This document shows positions 1 to 9,826 of a DNA stretch of 64,000 nt, piece after piece. A model generated the notes under the pieces. It did no database searches and was not told the DNA's origin. It saw nothing but the letters and a program-made list of their open reading frames with translations. How positions within the stretch are numbered: position 1 is the first letter of the stretch; the number at the start of each line of letters is the position of its first letter. Origin of the DNA: RGIG1681 sp045650505 (GTDB lineage Bacteria; Bacillota; Clostridia; Christensenellales; UBA1242); assembly GCA_045650505.1 (NCBI GenBank), contig JAZRRE010000031.1, forward strand, positions 1 through 64,000. Direction: 5' to 3'. The position numbers and the translations under genes were made by a program.

Positions 1-76
1 AAAATAAAATGTTTTACATAAATCACGATTTAATGTAAAATAAAATAGAAATAATATAATAAAAAAAGGATAAAAA

Positions 77-1519
77 ATGGAAAGAGGTTGTGGAATTTTA
101 TTACCAATTTCATCACTCCCAAACAAATATGGCTACGGTTGTTTTTCAAAAGAGGCCTATGAGTTTGTTGACTTTTTGAGTGAGCTTGGTATGAAGTATT
201 GGCAAATATTGCCACTTGGCGAAGTTGATAATGTTGGTTCACCTTATTCAAGCGTTTCTGCGTTTGCTGGAGAGCCGCTTTATATCGACATTGAAAAATA
301 TTTAAATGCTGATGAAATTGAGTTTTATAAGCTTAATTCAAACCTTCCTCTTTGGTCGTACAGAGAGAGAAAGAAAGAGGCTCTTCGCTATGTGTTTGAC
401 AAGCTTTATTATTCAACAAACATAGATAAGTTTATTGAAGAAAATGAATATTGGGTTTATGATTATGCGGTTTATATGGTTCTTCAAGAAGAGCTTAAAA
501 CAACCTATTCTTATTTCCCAAAAGAATATAAAAACAATGACTCACCTGAAACAATTAAGTTTATTCAAAGCCACAGTGAAGATATTGTTTATTATATATT
601 CCTTCAATATTTGTTCTTCAAACAATGGACAGAACTTAAAACTTATGCTAACAAAAAAGGTATAAAAATTATTGGTGATGTTCCTATCTATTGTTCAATG
701 GATAGCGTTGATATGTATTCAAGTTCAAGATGCTTCCAACTTGACCAAAACAAACGCCCACTCTTTGTGTCTGGTGTTCCTGGAGATTACTTTAATCCAG
801 AGGGTCAAATTTGGGGCAATCCACTCTATGATTTTAACTATATGAAACAAACAAAATATCATTGGTGGGTTCAAAGACTTAAACATTTAACAAAGCTTTA
901 TGACCTTATTCGAATTGACCACTTTAGAGCTTTTGAATCATATTTTGCAGTTCCTTATGGTGATAAAAATGTTAAGCGTGGAAAGTGGCGTCAAGGTCCT
1001 GGAATTGACATTTTTAAAGAGTTTGAAAGAAACCATATTGACAACTTAATTTTAGAAGACCTTGGTGATATTTCAGATGAGGTTCGTGCACTTCGCAAAC
1101 AAACCGGTCTTGCTGGAATGAAAGTTATGCAGTTTGCTTTTGATGGCGACAGCAAAAACCTTCACCTTCCACACGATTATGAAAGAAACAGTGTTGCTTA
1201 TCTTGGCACTCACGATAACGATACTTTTATGTCTTTCTTAAAAGATAAGAAAATGAAAGACAGGTTCTGTGAATATTTGCACCTTCCAAAAAATACACCA
1301 AATGATATTGTTACAAAAATGGCTATTGAAAATTTAATTTCAACCAATTCAGTGGTTTGTGTGCTCACAATGCAAGACATTTTGTGTGAGGGCAGTGAAT
1401 GTAGAATCAACACTCCGGGCACAGATAAAGGTAATTGGGAATATCGTTTGAAGCCAAACTATAAAGAAGGTAGATATTACGAATATTTAAAACAACTTAT
1501 CAAAAACAAAAATAGATAG
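77..1519 (+). CDS. malQ: 4-alpha-glucanotransferase (amylomaltase)
   Basis: Transfers alpha-1,4-glucan segments between maltodextrins in the cytoplasm (GH77), so that short glucans released by phosphorylase can be re-used. The 480-residue length is normal for the short bacterial form. Visible motifs are the RIDHFRAFE nucleophile region (Asp about 281), LEDLGD carrying the acid/base Glu (about 327) and GTHDNDT (Asp about 380). The start follows an AAGGA-type ribosome binding site, and a TATAAT lies at 55-60. It is the first gene seen of the glycogen operon, 44 bases before glgB, although the operon may begin outside the window. Nothing is missing from the family signature. Confidence 0.95.
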   Translation: MERGCGILLPISSLPNKYGYGCFSKEAYEFVDFLSELGMKYWQILPLGEVDNVGSPYSSVSAFAGEPLYIDIEKYLNADEIEFYKLNSNLPLWSYRERKKEALRYVFDKLYYSTNIDKFIEENEYWVYDYAVYMVLQEELKTTYSYFPKEYKNNDSPETIKFIQSHSEDIVYYIFLQYLFFKQWTELKTYANKKGIKIIGDVPIYCSMDSVDMYSSSRCFQLDQNKRPLFVSGVPGDYFNPEGQIWGNPLYDFNYMKQTKYHWWVQRLKHLTKLYDLIRIDHFRAFESYFAVPYGDKNVKRGKWRQGPGIDIFKEFERNHIDNLILEDLGDISDEVRALRKQTGLAGMKVMQFAFDGDSKNLHLPHDYERNSVAYLGTHDNDTFMSFLKDKKMKDRFCEYLHLPKNTPNDIVTKMAIENLISTNSVVCVLTMQDILCEGSECRINTPGTDKGNWEYRLKPNYKEGRYYEYLKQLIKNKNR

Positions 1520-1563
1520 AAATTAAAATTTAATATCGAATAAAATAATAAAAAGGAAAATTT

Positions 1564-3882
1564 ATGGATAAATCTAAAGAAATATATTTGTTCCACCAGG
1601 GAACATATTACCACGCATATAATCTTCTTGGTTGCCACCCAGAAGGTGACGGTGCTTGGTTTAGAGTATGGGCACCAAATGCGAAAGAAATTAGCGTTGT
1701 TGGTGATTTCAATGGTTGGAACACTGAAGCCGCTAAAATGAAAAGAGTTGAAAATAGTGGTGTGTGGGAAGTGTTTGTCGAGAGCACAAAACAATATGAC
1801 AACTATAAATATAGAATTATCGCAAACGATGGTAGAGAAATTTATAAGGCTGACCCTTATGCAGTTCACAGTGAAAACAATTGGGGAAGCTGCTCAAAGG
1901 TTTATGACTTTGCAGACTTTGAATGGACAGATAAAAAATATTACGAAGAAAAAGCAACTGAAAATCATTATGAAAAACCAATGAACATTTATGAAGTTAG
2001 CCTTGCTGGTTGGAAAAGACACGATGATGGAAGCTATTACACATACCGCGAACTTGCCGATGAGCTTGTGCCATACGCAAAAGAAATGGGTTACACACAT
2101 CTTGAAGTTATGCCACTAACAGAGTATCCATTCGATGGTTCTTGGGGTTATCAAGTAACAGGTTACTTCTCTGTCACAAGCAGATTTGGAACACCTGAAG
2201 ACTTTAGATATTTCGTTAACAAATGTCACGAAAACAGAATTTCAGTTATTATGGATTGGGTTCCAGCACATTTCCCAAAAGATGAGCACGGTCTTGCTGA
2301 ATGGGACGGCAGCTATCTTTATGAAAATCAAGGTTGGGACAGAATGGAGCATAAAACTTGGGGAACCAGAAGATTTGACTATGGCAGACCAGAAGTTCAA
2401 TCATTCCTCATCAGCTCCGCAACATTCTTTATTGATAAATATCACATTGACGGAATTCGAATTGATGCAGTTTCATCAATGCTTTATTTAGACTATGATA
2501 AAAACGATGGCGAATGGACACCTAATGAATACGGTGATAACAAAAACCTTGAAGCAATCGCTTTCCTTCGCAAATTAAATTCAGTAGTTTTAACAGAGTA
2601 TCCAAATGTAATCACTATTGCTGAAGAATCAACTGCTTGGCCAATGGTGACTAAACCATCATATATCGGTGGTCTTGGATTTAATTATAAATGGAATATG
2701 GGTTGGATGAACGACACTCTTTCTTACATCTCAATTGACCCATTCTTCAGAAAAGACAATCACAACAAACTTACATTCTCAATGTTCTATGCATTCTCTG
2801 AAAACTTCATTCTTCCAATATCTCACGATGAGGTTGTTCACGGAAAGTGTTCACTTCTCAACAAGATGTATGGCGATTACAATCAAAAATTTGATTTGAT
2901 GAGAACATTTATGATGTTTATGTATGGTCACCCTGGAAAGAAGCTTTCATTTATGGGCAATGAATTTGCTCAATATGATGAATGGAAGCACGATAGAGGA
3001 ATTGACTTTATGCTTCTTGAATTTGACAAGCATAAACAAATGCACGAATTTTCAAAAGCATTAAACAACTTCTATATTTCAAATAGTGAAATGTATGAAA
3101 TTGATTATTCTTGGGAAGGCTTCAAATGGCTTGCTGCTGATGACAGAGACCACAATATTGTAGCCTTTGAAAGAAGAAACAAAAAAGGCGACTTAATTAT
3201 TGCCATTTGCAACTTCTCACCTATTCGTCACGAAAATTATAGACTTGGGGTTGAAGAAGGTGCTTATGCCGAAGTTTTAAATACAAATGATTCTAGATTT
3301 GGTGGAAATGGAACACTTTGTGGTGATGTTGAAAGTGAACACTTCAAAATGAATGGTTACGACAACTCAATTGTGGTTAACATTGAACCAAATTCTGCTG
3401 TATATTTTAAAAAGAAAGAAATTATTCTTGATATTGATTCAAGATTTAGCATTGACTCTTATGACCATAAACTTGGCAAGAGAAATTCAACAAAAGAAGC
3501 AAAGAGTATTGTTTCAAAAATAATTGAAGCAAAAACTGCTTTTGCTGCTGAACCAATGAGAGATGATTTCATTTACACTTCAAGTGATTCAACAAACAAT
3601 GTCGATGAAATAGTTGAAGAAGCTGAAGTTAAAACAGAAATAAAAACCGAAACAACAAAAATTAAACGCCCAAAGGGAAGACCAAGAAAACCGGTTGACC
3701 CAAACGCTCCTGAAAAAATCAAGAGACCAAAAGGCAGACCAAGAAAACCGGTTGACCCAAATGCTCCTGAAAAAATCAAGAGACCAAAGGGAAGACCAAG
3801 AAAGCCGGTGGACCCAAACGCACCAGCGAAAATTAAACGCCCAAAAGGCAGACCTAGAAAAAATGCAAACCCTGCTGTTTAA
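1564..3882 (+). CDS. glgB: 1,4-alpha-glucan branching enzyme with AT-hook-like C-terminal tail
   Basis: Introduces alpha-1,6 branches into glycogen. An N-terminal CBM48 sandwich (RVWAPNAKEISVVGDFNGW, about residues 30-50) is followed by a GH13_9 barrel with nucleophile Asp about 301 (GIRIDAVSS), acid Glu about 354 (IAEES) and Asp about 422 (SHDEVVHGK). The barrel and C-terminal sandwich end near residue 620, where the family normally stops. An acidic/hydrophilic linker then leads to 3.8 copies of a 19-residue repeat (residues 700-772) whose core, RPKGRPRK, resembles an AT-hook. The enzymatic call is firm. The tail is unusual, and its function is unknown. It sits between malQ and glgA in one transcription unit. 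Confidence 0.95.
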   Translation: MDKSKEIYLFHQGTYYHAYNLLGCHPEGDGAWFRVWAPNAKEISVVGDFNGWNTEAAKMKRVENSGVWEVFVESTKQYDNYKYRIIANDGREIYKADPYAVHSENNWGSCSKVYDFADFEWTDKKYYEEKATENHYEKPMNIYEVSLAGWKRHDDGSYYTYRELADELVPYAKEMGYTHLEVMPLTEYPFDGSWGYQVTGYFSVTSRFGTPEDFRYFVNKCHENRISVIMDWVPAHFPKDEHGLAEWDGSYLYENQGWDRMEHKTWGTRRFDYGRPEVQSFLISSATFFIDKYHIDGIRIDAVSSMLYLDYDKNDGEWTPNEYGDNKNLEAIAFLRKLNSVVLTEYPNVITIAEESTAWPMVTKPSYIGGLGFNYKWNMGWMNDTLSYISIDPFFRKDNHNKLTFSMFYAFSENFILPISHDEVVHGKCSLLNKMYGDYNQKFDLMRTFMMFMYGHPGKKLSFMGNEFAQYDEWKHDRGIDFMLLEFDKHKQMHEFSKALNNFYISNSEMYEIDYSWEGFKWLAADDRDHNIVAFERRNKKGDLIIAICNFSPIRHENYRLGVEEGAYAEVLNTNDSRFGGNGTLCGDVESEHFKMNGYDNSIVVNIEPNSAVYFKKKEIILDIDSRFSIDSYDHKLGKRNSTKEAKSIVSKIIEAKTAFAAEPMRDDFIYTSSDSTNNVDEIVEEAEVKTEIKTETTKIKRPKGRPRKPVDPNAPEKIKRPKGRPRKPVDPNAPEKIKRPKGRPRKPVDPNAPAKIKRPKGRPRKNANPAV
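3661..3882 (+). repeat. 57-bp tandem repeat coding AT-hook-like units in glgB
   Basis: Three full 57-base units (3661-3717, 3718-3774, 3775-3831) and a partial fourth (3832-3879) each encode IKRPKGRPRKPVDPNAPEK or a close variant. The units differ mostly at synonymous positions (CGC/AGA, AAG/AAA, GGA/GGC), which suggests that the peptide, not the DNA, is conserved. Confidence 0.95.
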
Positions 3883-3944
3883 CAAATCTTTAGGTTAAAT
3901 AAGCAAACACAAACTTTTTACAGAAAGTAAAAAATGGAGAAATT

Positions 3945-5489
3945 ATGGAAAAGAAAACAACAACAAAAACAAAAAAGGCAGAAGCAACAAAATCGACAAA
4001 AACAACAAAAACTGCAAAAACAACAACAAAAGTTGCTAAAGCTAAAGATGTTGAAATTAGAAAAAGAATTTTGTTCGTAGCTTCTGAAGCTCAACCATTT
4101 TGTGCAACAGGTGGTCTTGCTGATGTGTGTGGAAGTCTTCCAAAAGAGGTTAAAAAGAATGACCCATCAATTGATATAAGAACAATAATTCCACTATACA
4201 GCAACATTCCTGATTGCTTTAGAAAAGACTTCAAATTTATCGGTCATATTTATGTTACGCTCTCTTGGAGAAAAGAGTATGCCGGTGTGTTTGAATACGA
4301 TTATGAAGGTGTTAAATATTATTTCATTGATAATGAAAAATACTTCAAACGTGATGGTGGTGAATACGGTTACTTTGATGATGCTGAAAGATTTGCATTC
4401 TTTGCAAGAAGTGTGCTTGAAATCTTACCGGTAATCGATTTCTTCCCAGACATCATTCACGTTAACGATTGGCAATCAGCACTCATTCCTACATATCTTA
4501 AAACTTGTGAATGGAATGATGAAAGATATTCAAAAATCAAAACAATCCTCACAATTCACAACATTATCTTCCAAGGCAGATATGGTAAGCAAATTTTAAC
4601 CGACGTGCTTGGTATTGACCAAAAATATGACAGCCTTCTTGATTGTGATGGTGATGTTAACATTTTAAAAGCTGCGATTGTTACTTGCGACAAGTTCACA
4701 ACCGTTAGCCCAACATATGCAGAAGAAATCAAATTCCCAGAATACGGACACGGATTGTCTTCAATTGTTAAAGAAAATGAAGGCAAACTTAAAGGTATCT
4801 TGAATGGTCTTGATTATGACTTCTATAATCCAGAAACAGATAAAGTTATCTATAATAATTACAGCATTCAAGATAAAACAAACAGAGCAAAAAATAAAGA
4901 AATTCTTCAAAAAGAAATGGGTCTTGAAGTTAACCCAGACAAGCCAATTGTTGCATTCGTTTCAAGAATGTCAGTTTATAAAGGCTTTGACCTTATTAAA
5001 AGTTGCATTGAAAGACTTATCGATGAACTTGATATCCAATTCGTTGGTGTTGGTTCAGGTGAAAGAGAATATGAAGATTTCTTTAGATACTTAAACAACA
5101 AATATCCAGGAAAAGCTCACATTTCTCTTGGATTCAGCCTTGAAATTGGTAAAAAGATTTATTCAGCAGCAGATATTTATGTTATGCCATCGCTCACAGA
5201 GCCATGTGGTCTTTCACAAATAATCGCTTCAAGATATGGTGTTGTTCCTATCGTTCGTGAAACAGGTGGACTTAAAGACACAATTCGTGACTTTGGTTGC
5301 CTTGGTGGTGGAAATGGTTACACATTCACAAACGCAGTGGTTAATGACCTTGAATATTCAATCAGAAGAGCTGTTGAAGACTACCAAGATAAAGAAGGTT
5401 GGGCAGAAAAAGTTAATACTGTTATGAACCTTGACTTTAGCTGGAAAAACACAGCAACAAAATATATTGAAACTTATAACGAAATTTAG
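3945..5489 (+). CDS. glgA: Glycogen synthase (ADP-glucose type) with basic N-terminal tail
   Basis: Elongates alpha-1,4-glucan from a nucleotide-glucose donor (GT5). Family motifs are ILFVASEAQPF at the start of the first Rossmann domain, ATGGLADVCGSLP, VNDWQSALIP, SRMSVYKGFDL and MPSLTEPCGLSQI with the conserved Glu. The 514 residues exceed the usual 475-480 because about 36 residues of almost only Lys, Thr and Ala precede the fold. The start at 3945 has a GGAGAAATT ribosome binding site, so the tail is probably translated. An internal start would have to be non-ATG. The donor-site motif normally written KTGGL reads ATGGL here. It is followed after 8 bases by glgP. Confidence 0.95.
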   Translation: MEKKTTTKTKKAEATKSTKTTKTAKTTTKVAKAKDVEIRKRILFVASEAQPFCATGGLADVCGSLPKEVKKNDPSIDIRTIIPLYSNIPDCFRKDFKFIGHIYVTLSWRKEYAGVFEYDYEGVKYYFIDNEKYFKRDGGEYGYFDDAERFAFFARSVLEILPVIDFFPDIIHVNDWQSALIPTYLKTCEWNDERYSKIKTILTIHNIIFQGRYGKQILTDVLGIDQKYDSLLDCDGDVNILKAAIVTCDKFTTVSPTYAEEIKFPEYGHGLSSIVKENEGKLKGILNGLDYDFYNPETDKVIYNNYSIQDKTNRAKNKEILQKEMGLEVNPDKPIVAFVSRMSVYKGFDLIKSCIERLIDELDIQFVGVGSGEREYEDFFRYLNNKYPGKAHISLGFSLEIGKKIYSAADIYVMPSLTEPCGLSQIIASRYGVVPIVRETGGLKDTIRDFGCLGGGNGYTFTNAVVNDLEYSIRRAVEDYQDKEGWAEKVNTVMNLDFSWKNTATKYIETYNEI

Positions 5490-5497
5490 GAGATATT

Positions 5498-7921
5498 ATG
5501 TTAACAAAAGCACAGATTGATGGTGCCGAAAAGTCACTTAATAATTATCTTTTAAGACATTATGGTGTTGACATTGAGAATGCAACAAACAGTCAGCTAT
5601 ACTACGCACTTGCAAGAGTTGCTGAATGGTTCTTATATGAACGCAAAGGTGATATTGCAACAGACAAAAACAAAGAAAGACGCACAATTCATTATATGTC
5701 AATAGAATTTTTGCTTGGCAGAAATTTGAGAAATAATCTCTGGAATGAAGAGCTAGAAGGTGTTTTTAGAAACCTTCTAGCTAGCAAAAACAGAAACATT
5801 GATGAAGTTTATGAAATTGAAAAAGATGCAGGACTTGGCAACGGTGGTCTTGGAAGACTTGCCGCTTGCTTTTTAGACTCTCTTGCAAGACTTGGTTATC
5901 CTGCATTTGGTCATTGCATTAAATATGAATACGGTCTATTCAATCAAAAAATTGTTGATGGTGTTCAAATTGAAACACCTGATGAGTGGTTTGATACCGG
6001 TCGTGTTTGGCTTGAAGAAAGAGAAGACCAAGCAGTTGAAATTTTGCTTGGTGGACAGGTTAAGCAATATTACACAGAGTATGGTTTGAGCTATGCTTAC
6101 GAAAATGCAACCGAAATTCAAGCGATTCCATTTGATATGCTTATTGGTGGTTACGGTTCAAAAACAGTTTCAACTTTAAGACTTTGGGAAGCTCATGCTA
6201 AAAACAAATTTGACCTTGATTTATTTGATGACGGCAAATATGTTGAAGCACTTCGTGAAAGAACAGAACTTGAAGCAATTAATAAAATGCTTTATCCATC
6301 AGACCATTGTGAAAATGGAAAAATGTTGAGACTCATTCAACAATACTTTTTAGTTTCTGCTGCAATGCAAAACATTTTGAATAATTATTTCAAAACACAT
6401 AAAGACCCAAAGAAAATTCCAGAACTTGTTGGTGTTCATATCAACGACACACACCCTGTTCTTTGCATTCCAGAACTTATGCGTCTTTTAATGGATAAGT
6501 ATGGTCTTGGTTGGGAAGATTCTTGGGAAATTGTTAAAAAGACTGTCAGCTATACAAACCACACAATTTTAAGCGAAGCGCTTGAAGTTAAACAACTTCA
6601 CGCAATCGAAAAAATTATGCCAAGAATTGCGATGATTATTCGTGAGCTTGACAGAAGATTTAGATTAGACCTTAATGAATTTTTCAAAAACGACTTTAGA
6701 AGAGTTGAGTCAATGGCAATCATTTCAGGTAATAATGTTTATATGGCAAATCTTGCAATTTATGCAAGTTATGCAGTTAACGGTGTTGCAAAACTTCACA
6801 GTCAAATCTTAAAAACAAGATTATTTAGAGATTATGCTGAAATGTTCCCAGGAAAGTTTAAAAACGTTACAAATGGTGTAACACACAGGCGTTGGATTGC
6901 TCAATCAAACCCAGAGCTTGACAATCTTATCTGCTCACTTATTGGTGATAAATATTACACAGAGCCACAACTTTTAGAAAGACTTATGGCTTATGAAGAA
7001 GATGAAAAAGTTTTAGACAAACTTGCAGAAATCAAATTTAACAACAAGAAAAAGTTTGCTGATTTTATGCTCAAAAAACAAGGTGTTGTGCTTGACCCAA
7101 AAGCAAGATTTGATGTTCAAGTTAAGCGTATTCACGAATATAAACGCCAACTTATGAATGTTCTTAAAATCATTTATATTTGCAACAAAATCAAGGCTAA
7201 TCCTGAAGAACCTGTAACACCACAAGTGTTCATCATTGCAGGAAAAGCAGCCTCTGGTTACTATATGGCAAAGAGAATCATTAAACTTATCAACGAACTT
7301 GCAAATGAAGTTAATAATGACCCAATTTTGTCTTCAAAAATCAAAGTTGTGTTTGTTGAAAACTTCAATGTTTCAATTTCAGAGCTTTTAATGCCAGCAA
7401 CTGAAGTTTCAGAGCAAATTTCACTTGCAGGTCGTGAAGCATCGGGAACAGGAAATATGAAAGCTGTTATGAATGGTGCAAGAATGATTTGCACAGTTGA
7501 TGGTGCAAATATTGAAATTGCAGACCACTGCGGTCATGACACACAATTTGAATTTGGTCTTCTTGCTGATGAAGTTGAGAAAATTAAAAATCGTGGTTAC
7601 AACGCGATGGATTATTATATTGGCAGTGAAAAAGTTAGAAGCGTTATTGATAAACTCAATGCTGGTGTTGGCAACGAAAACTTTAGTGATATTGCTGACT
7701 ACTTGCTTGGTTATTCAGATAAAAAAGATTCTTATATGTGTCTTGCAGACCTTGACTCATATATTGAAGCACACTATAAAATGGATAAAGCTTATGCTGA
7801 CAAATTTGGTTGGAACAAAGCTTCTCTCCATGCCATTTCAAAAATGGGCTTCTTCTCATCAGACAGGTCTATTGAAGACTATGTTGAAAAGATTTGGCAC
7901 TTAACCAAAAATGAAGAATAA
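5498..7921 (+). CDS. glgP: Glycogen/maltodextrin phosphorylase
   Basis: Releases glucose-1-phosphate from the non-reducing ends of glycogen or maltodextrin using phosphate and pyridoxal phosphate (GT35). At 807 residues it has typical length. Motifs include GNGGLGRLAACFLDS near residue 115, VHINDTHP, VKRIHEYKRQ, and the PLP-binding EASGTGNMKAVMNGA with Lys about 655. The ribosome binding site overlaps the end of glgA (TTAGGAGATATTATG), which implies tight co-translation with the synthase. The pairing of synthase and phosphorylase in one operon is common in clostridial glycogen loci. Confidence 0.96.
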   Translation: MLTKAQIDGAEKSLNNYLLRHYGVDIENATNSQLYYALARVAEWFLYERKGDIATDKNKERRTIHYMSIEFLLGRNLRNNLWNEELEGVFRNLLASKNRNIDEVYEIEKDAGLGNGGLGRLAACFLDSLARLGYPAFGHCIKYEYGLFNQKIVDGVQIETPDEWFDTGRVWLEEREDQAVEILLGGQVKQYYTEYGLSYAYENATEIQAIPFDMLIGGYGSKTVSTLRLWEAHAKNKFDLDLFDDGKYVEALRERTELEAINKMLYPSDHCENGKMLRLIQQYFLVSAAMQNILNNYFKTHKDPKKIPELVGVHINDTHPVLCIPELMRLLMDKYGLGWEDSWEIVKKTVSYTNHTILSEALEVKQLHAIEKIMPRIAMIIRELDRRFRLDLNEFFKNDFRRVESMAIISGNNVYMANLAIYASYAVNGVAKLHSQILKTRLFRDYAEMFPGKFKNVTNGVTHRRWIAQSNPELDNLICSLIGDKYYTEPQLLERLMAYEEDEKVLDKLAEIKFNNKKKFADFMLKKQGVVLDPKARFDVQVKRIHEYKRQLMNVLKIIYICNKIKANPEEPVTPQVFIIAGKAASGYYMAKRIIKLINELANEVNNDPILSSKIKVVFVENFNVSISELLMPATEVSEQISLAGREASGTGNMKAVMNGARMICTVDGANIEIADHCGHDTQFEFGLLADEVEKIKNRGYNAMDYYIGSEKVRSVIDKLNAGVGNENFSDIADYLLGYSDKKDSYMCLADLDSYIEAHYKMDKAYADKFGWNKASLHAISKMGFFSSDRSIEDYVEKIWHLTKNEE

Positions 7922-7963
7922 TAACAACTTAATAAAAACAAAGGCAAAGGGGGATATCCTAAT

Positions 7964-9745
7964 ATGAATAATATTGCTTACTTTGACCCTTTGCTTTTTA
8001 AATGCCCAAAAGGCACTGTTGCAAAGGGAACCGAAGTTAGCTTCATGCTAAAAATGGAAGATAATCAATCGCCAAAAGAAGTGTACTTAATGATAAAAGA
8101 TGATGAGGCAAGTGGTTATACTTACGAAAAAATGCAAAAAAATCAAAATAAATACATAAAAACCTTGAAATTTGAAAAAAAAGGCCATTATTGGTATAAT
8201 TTCAAAGTGGTTTTTGACAATTTTTCTGTATTTATCAATAAAAGTTACGACAACCATTCATATACCTCTTGCGACAAAGGTGAAGATTTTTCACAGCAAG
8301 TTACTGAAGAAGAATATACCTGCACCGATTCAATGCAAGGCGGAATCATTTATCAAATTTTTGTTGATAGATTCTGCAAGGTTGGAGAGGTTAAACCAAG
8401 AACCCCACTTGTGCTTCGTGAAGATTGGGGTGGCAAAATCAAGAAAAACACAACCGACCCAATTTTAATCAATGAAGAAGTTTTTGGTGGCAACTTTAAA
8501 GGCATAACATCAAAACTTGATTATCTTGCTGAACTTGGTGTTACTGTTATTTATATGTGCCCAATCAGTGAGGCTTATTCAAACCACAAATATGACACAG
8601 CAAACTATATGAATGTTGATGATATGTTTGGCAGTGAAGAAGATTTCAAAGAACTCATCGATAAAGCCAAAGAAAAGGGAATGAAAATTGTGATTGACGG
8701 TGTTTATAATCACACCGGAAGTGACTCAATTTATTTCAACAAAAAAGGCAGATATAGTGAAATCGGTGCTTATCAAAGCAAAGATTCAAAATATCATAAA
8801 TGGTTCGATTTCATTAATTATCCAGATGTTTATGAAGCGTGGTGGGGAATCGACACTCTTCCAAGAGTGAATGGCAATTGCACAGAGTTTCATGATTACA
8901 TTGCTGGCGATGGCGGTGTTATTGAAAAGTTTATGAAGCTTGGAGTTGCCGGTGTTCGACTTGATGTTGTTGATGAACTTGACAACAGTTTTGTTAAACA
9001 AATTTCAAACAAAGTTAAACAGTTTGGAAAAGACAAAGTTATTATGGGTGAGGTTTGGGAAGACGCAGGCACAAAAATAGCTTATTCTTCAAGAAGAAAA
9101 TATTTTGTTGATAACGAGCTTAATTCGGTTATGAACTATCCTGTTAAAGAATCGCTTTTAAATTATATTAGAAGTGGTGAACCTTATGAACTTGTTTCAA
9201 CAATAAGAATGCTTCAAAGCAATTATCCAAAAGTTGTTCAAGATAACCTTATGAACTTTTTAACCACACACGACACCGTGCGTTTCCGTTCTGAACTTGA
9301 AACCATCACAAATGGAAACAAAGAAGAAGCCGACAAACTTATGAAACTTGCTTCAGCAGTTTCTTACACAATGGTTGGCGTTCCTTCGATTTTCTATGGT
9401 GATGAATATGGAATGAAAAATAATGATGGTTCATCTCGTGGTTGCTTTGATTGGAACAATTATCAAAACGAGATTTTTGCTTGGTATAAAAAACTTGCTT
9501 TAATTCGCAAAATGCCTGTTATGAAAGATGGCGACATCAATGTGCTTTTTGCAAAATATGGCAAATTTGTTTATGAAAGATTCAATGATAACGAGCGTGT
9601 TATTATTGCAACAAATATGCGTGGTGAAGATTTGCGACTTCGTTTAAATGGAGAGTTTGAATCATTCATCACAGGCGAAAGACCAACTGAAGTTGTCCTC
9701 AAAAAATATGATTTTGAAATTTTAATAGAAAAAAAGCAGAACTAA
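7964..9745 (+). CDS. Alpha-amylase family protein (GH13, neopullulanase/cyclomaltodextrinase-like)
   Basis: Cytoplasmic alpha-glucan hydrolase; no signal peptide is visible. A beta-sandwich-like region occupies about residues 1-115, followed by a GH13 barrel showing all four conserved regions: DGVYNHTG, GVRLDVVDE (nucleophile Asp), GEVWE (acid Glu) and TTHDTVR. A short C-terminal domain completes 593 residues. The layout resembles neopullulanase, maltogenic amylase or cyclomaltodextrinase, but the exact substrate cannot be read from sequence. It is the last gene of the glycogen operon, and its stop codon lies in the loop of the operon terminator. It most likely trims limit dextrins for GlgP and MalQ. 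Confidence 0.88.
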   Translation: MNNIAYFDPLLFKCPKGTVAKGTEVSFMLKMEDNQSPKEVYLMIKDDEASGYTYEKMQKNQNKYIKTLKFEKKGHYWYNFKVVFDNFSVFINKSYDNHSYTSCDKGEDFSQQVTEEEYTCTDSMQGGIIYQIFVDRFCKVGEVKPRTPLVLREDWGGKIKKNTTDPILINEEVFGGNFKGITSKLDYLAELGVTVIYMCPISEAYSNHKYDTANYMNVDDMFGSEEDFKELIDKAKEKGMKIVIDGVYNHTGSDSIYFNKKGRYSEIGAYQSKDSKYHKWFDFINYPDVYEAWWGIDTLPRVNGNCTEFHDYIAGDGGVIEKFMKLGVAGVRLDVVDELDNSFVKQISNKVKQFGKDKVIMGEVWEDAGTKIAYSSRRKYFVDNELNSVMNYPVKESLLNYIRSGEPYELVSTIRMLQSNYPKVVQDNLMNFLTTHDTVRFRSELETITNGNKEEADKLMKLASAVSYTMVGVPSIFYGDEYGMKNNDGSSRGCFDWNNYQNEIFAWYKKLALIRKMPVMKDGDINVLFAKYGKFVYERFNDNERVIIATNMRGEDLRLRLNGEFESFITGERPTEVVLKKYDFEILIEKKQN

Positions 9746-9760
9746 CTTCTGCTTTTTATT
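9731..9760 (+). terminator. Terminator of the glycogen operon
   Basis: Perfect 11-bp stem AAAAAGCAGAA / TTCTGCTTTTT (9731-9741, 9747-9757) with loop CTAAC that contains the TAA stop of the amylase gene. The flanking A and T runs could let it work on both strands for the converging gene at 9827. Confidence 0.85.
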
Positions 9761-9826
9761 TTTGATTAATTTTAGGTTAAAATGTATTTTTTAGTGCAAA
9801 TTTATGCAAATTTAACAACAAAAACA

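Noticed and set aside
3661..3882. The tandem repeat considered as a CRISPR-like or non-coding array
   Set aside because: Units are contiguous 57-base copies in frame with glgB, vary at synonymous sites, and have no spacers.
3573..3885. Long open frames on the minus strand opposite the GlgB repeats
   Set aside because: They consist of translated repeats of the antisense strand (rich in Phe/Ser/Trp) without a ribosome binding site; they follow from the repetitive sense coding.
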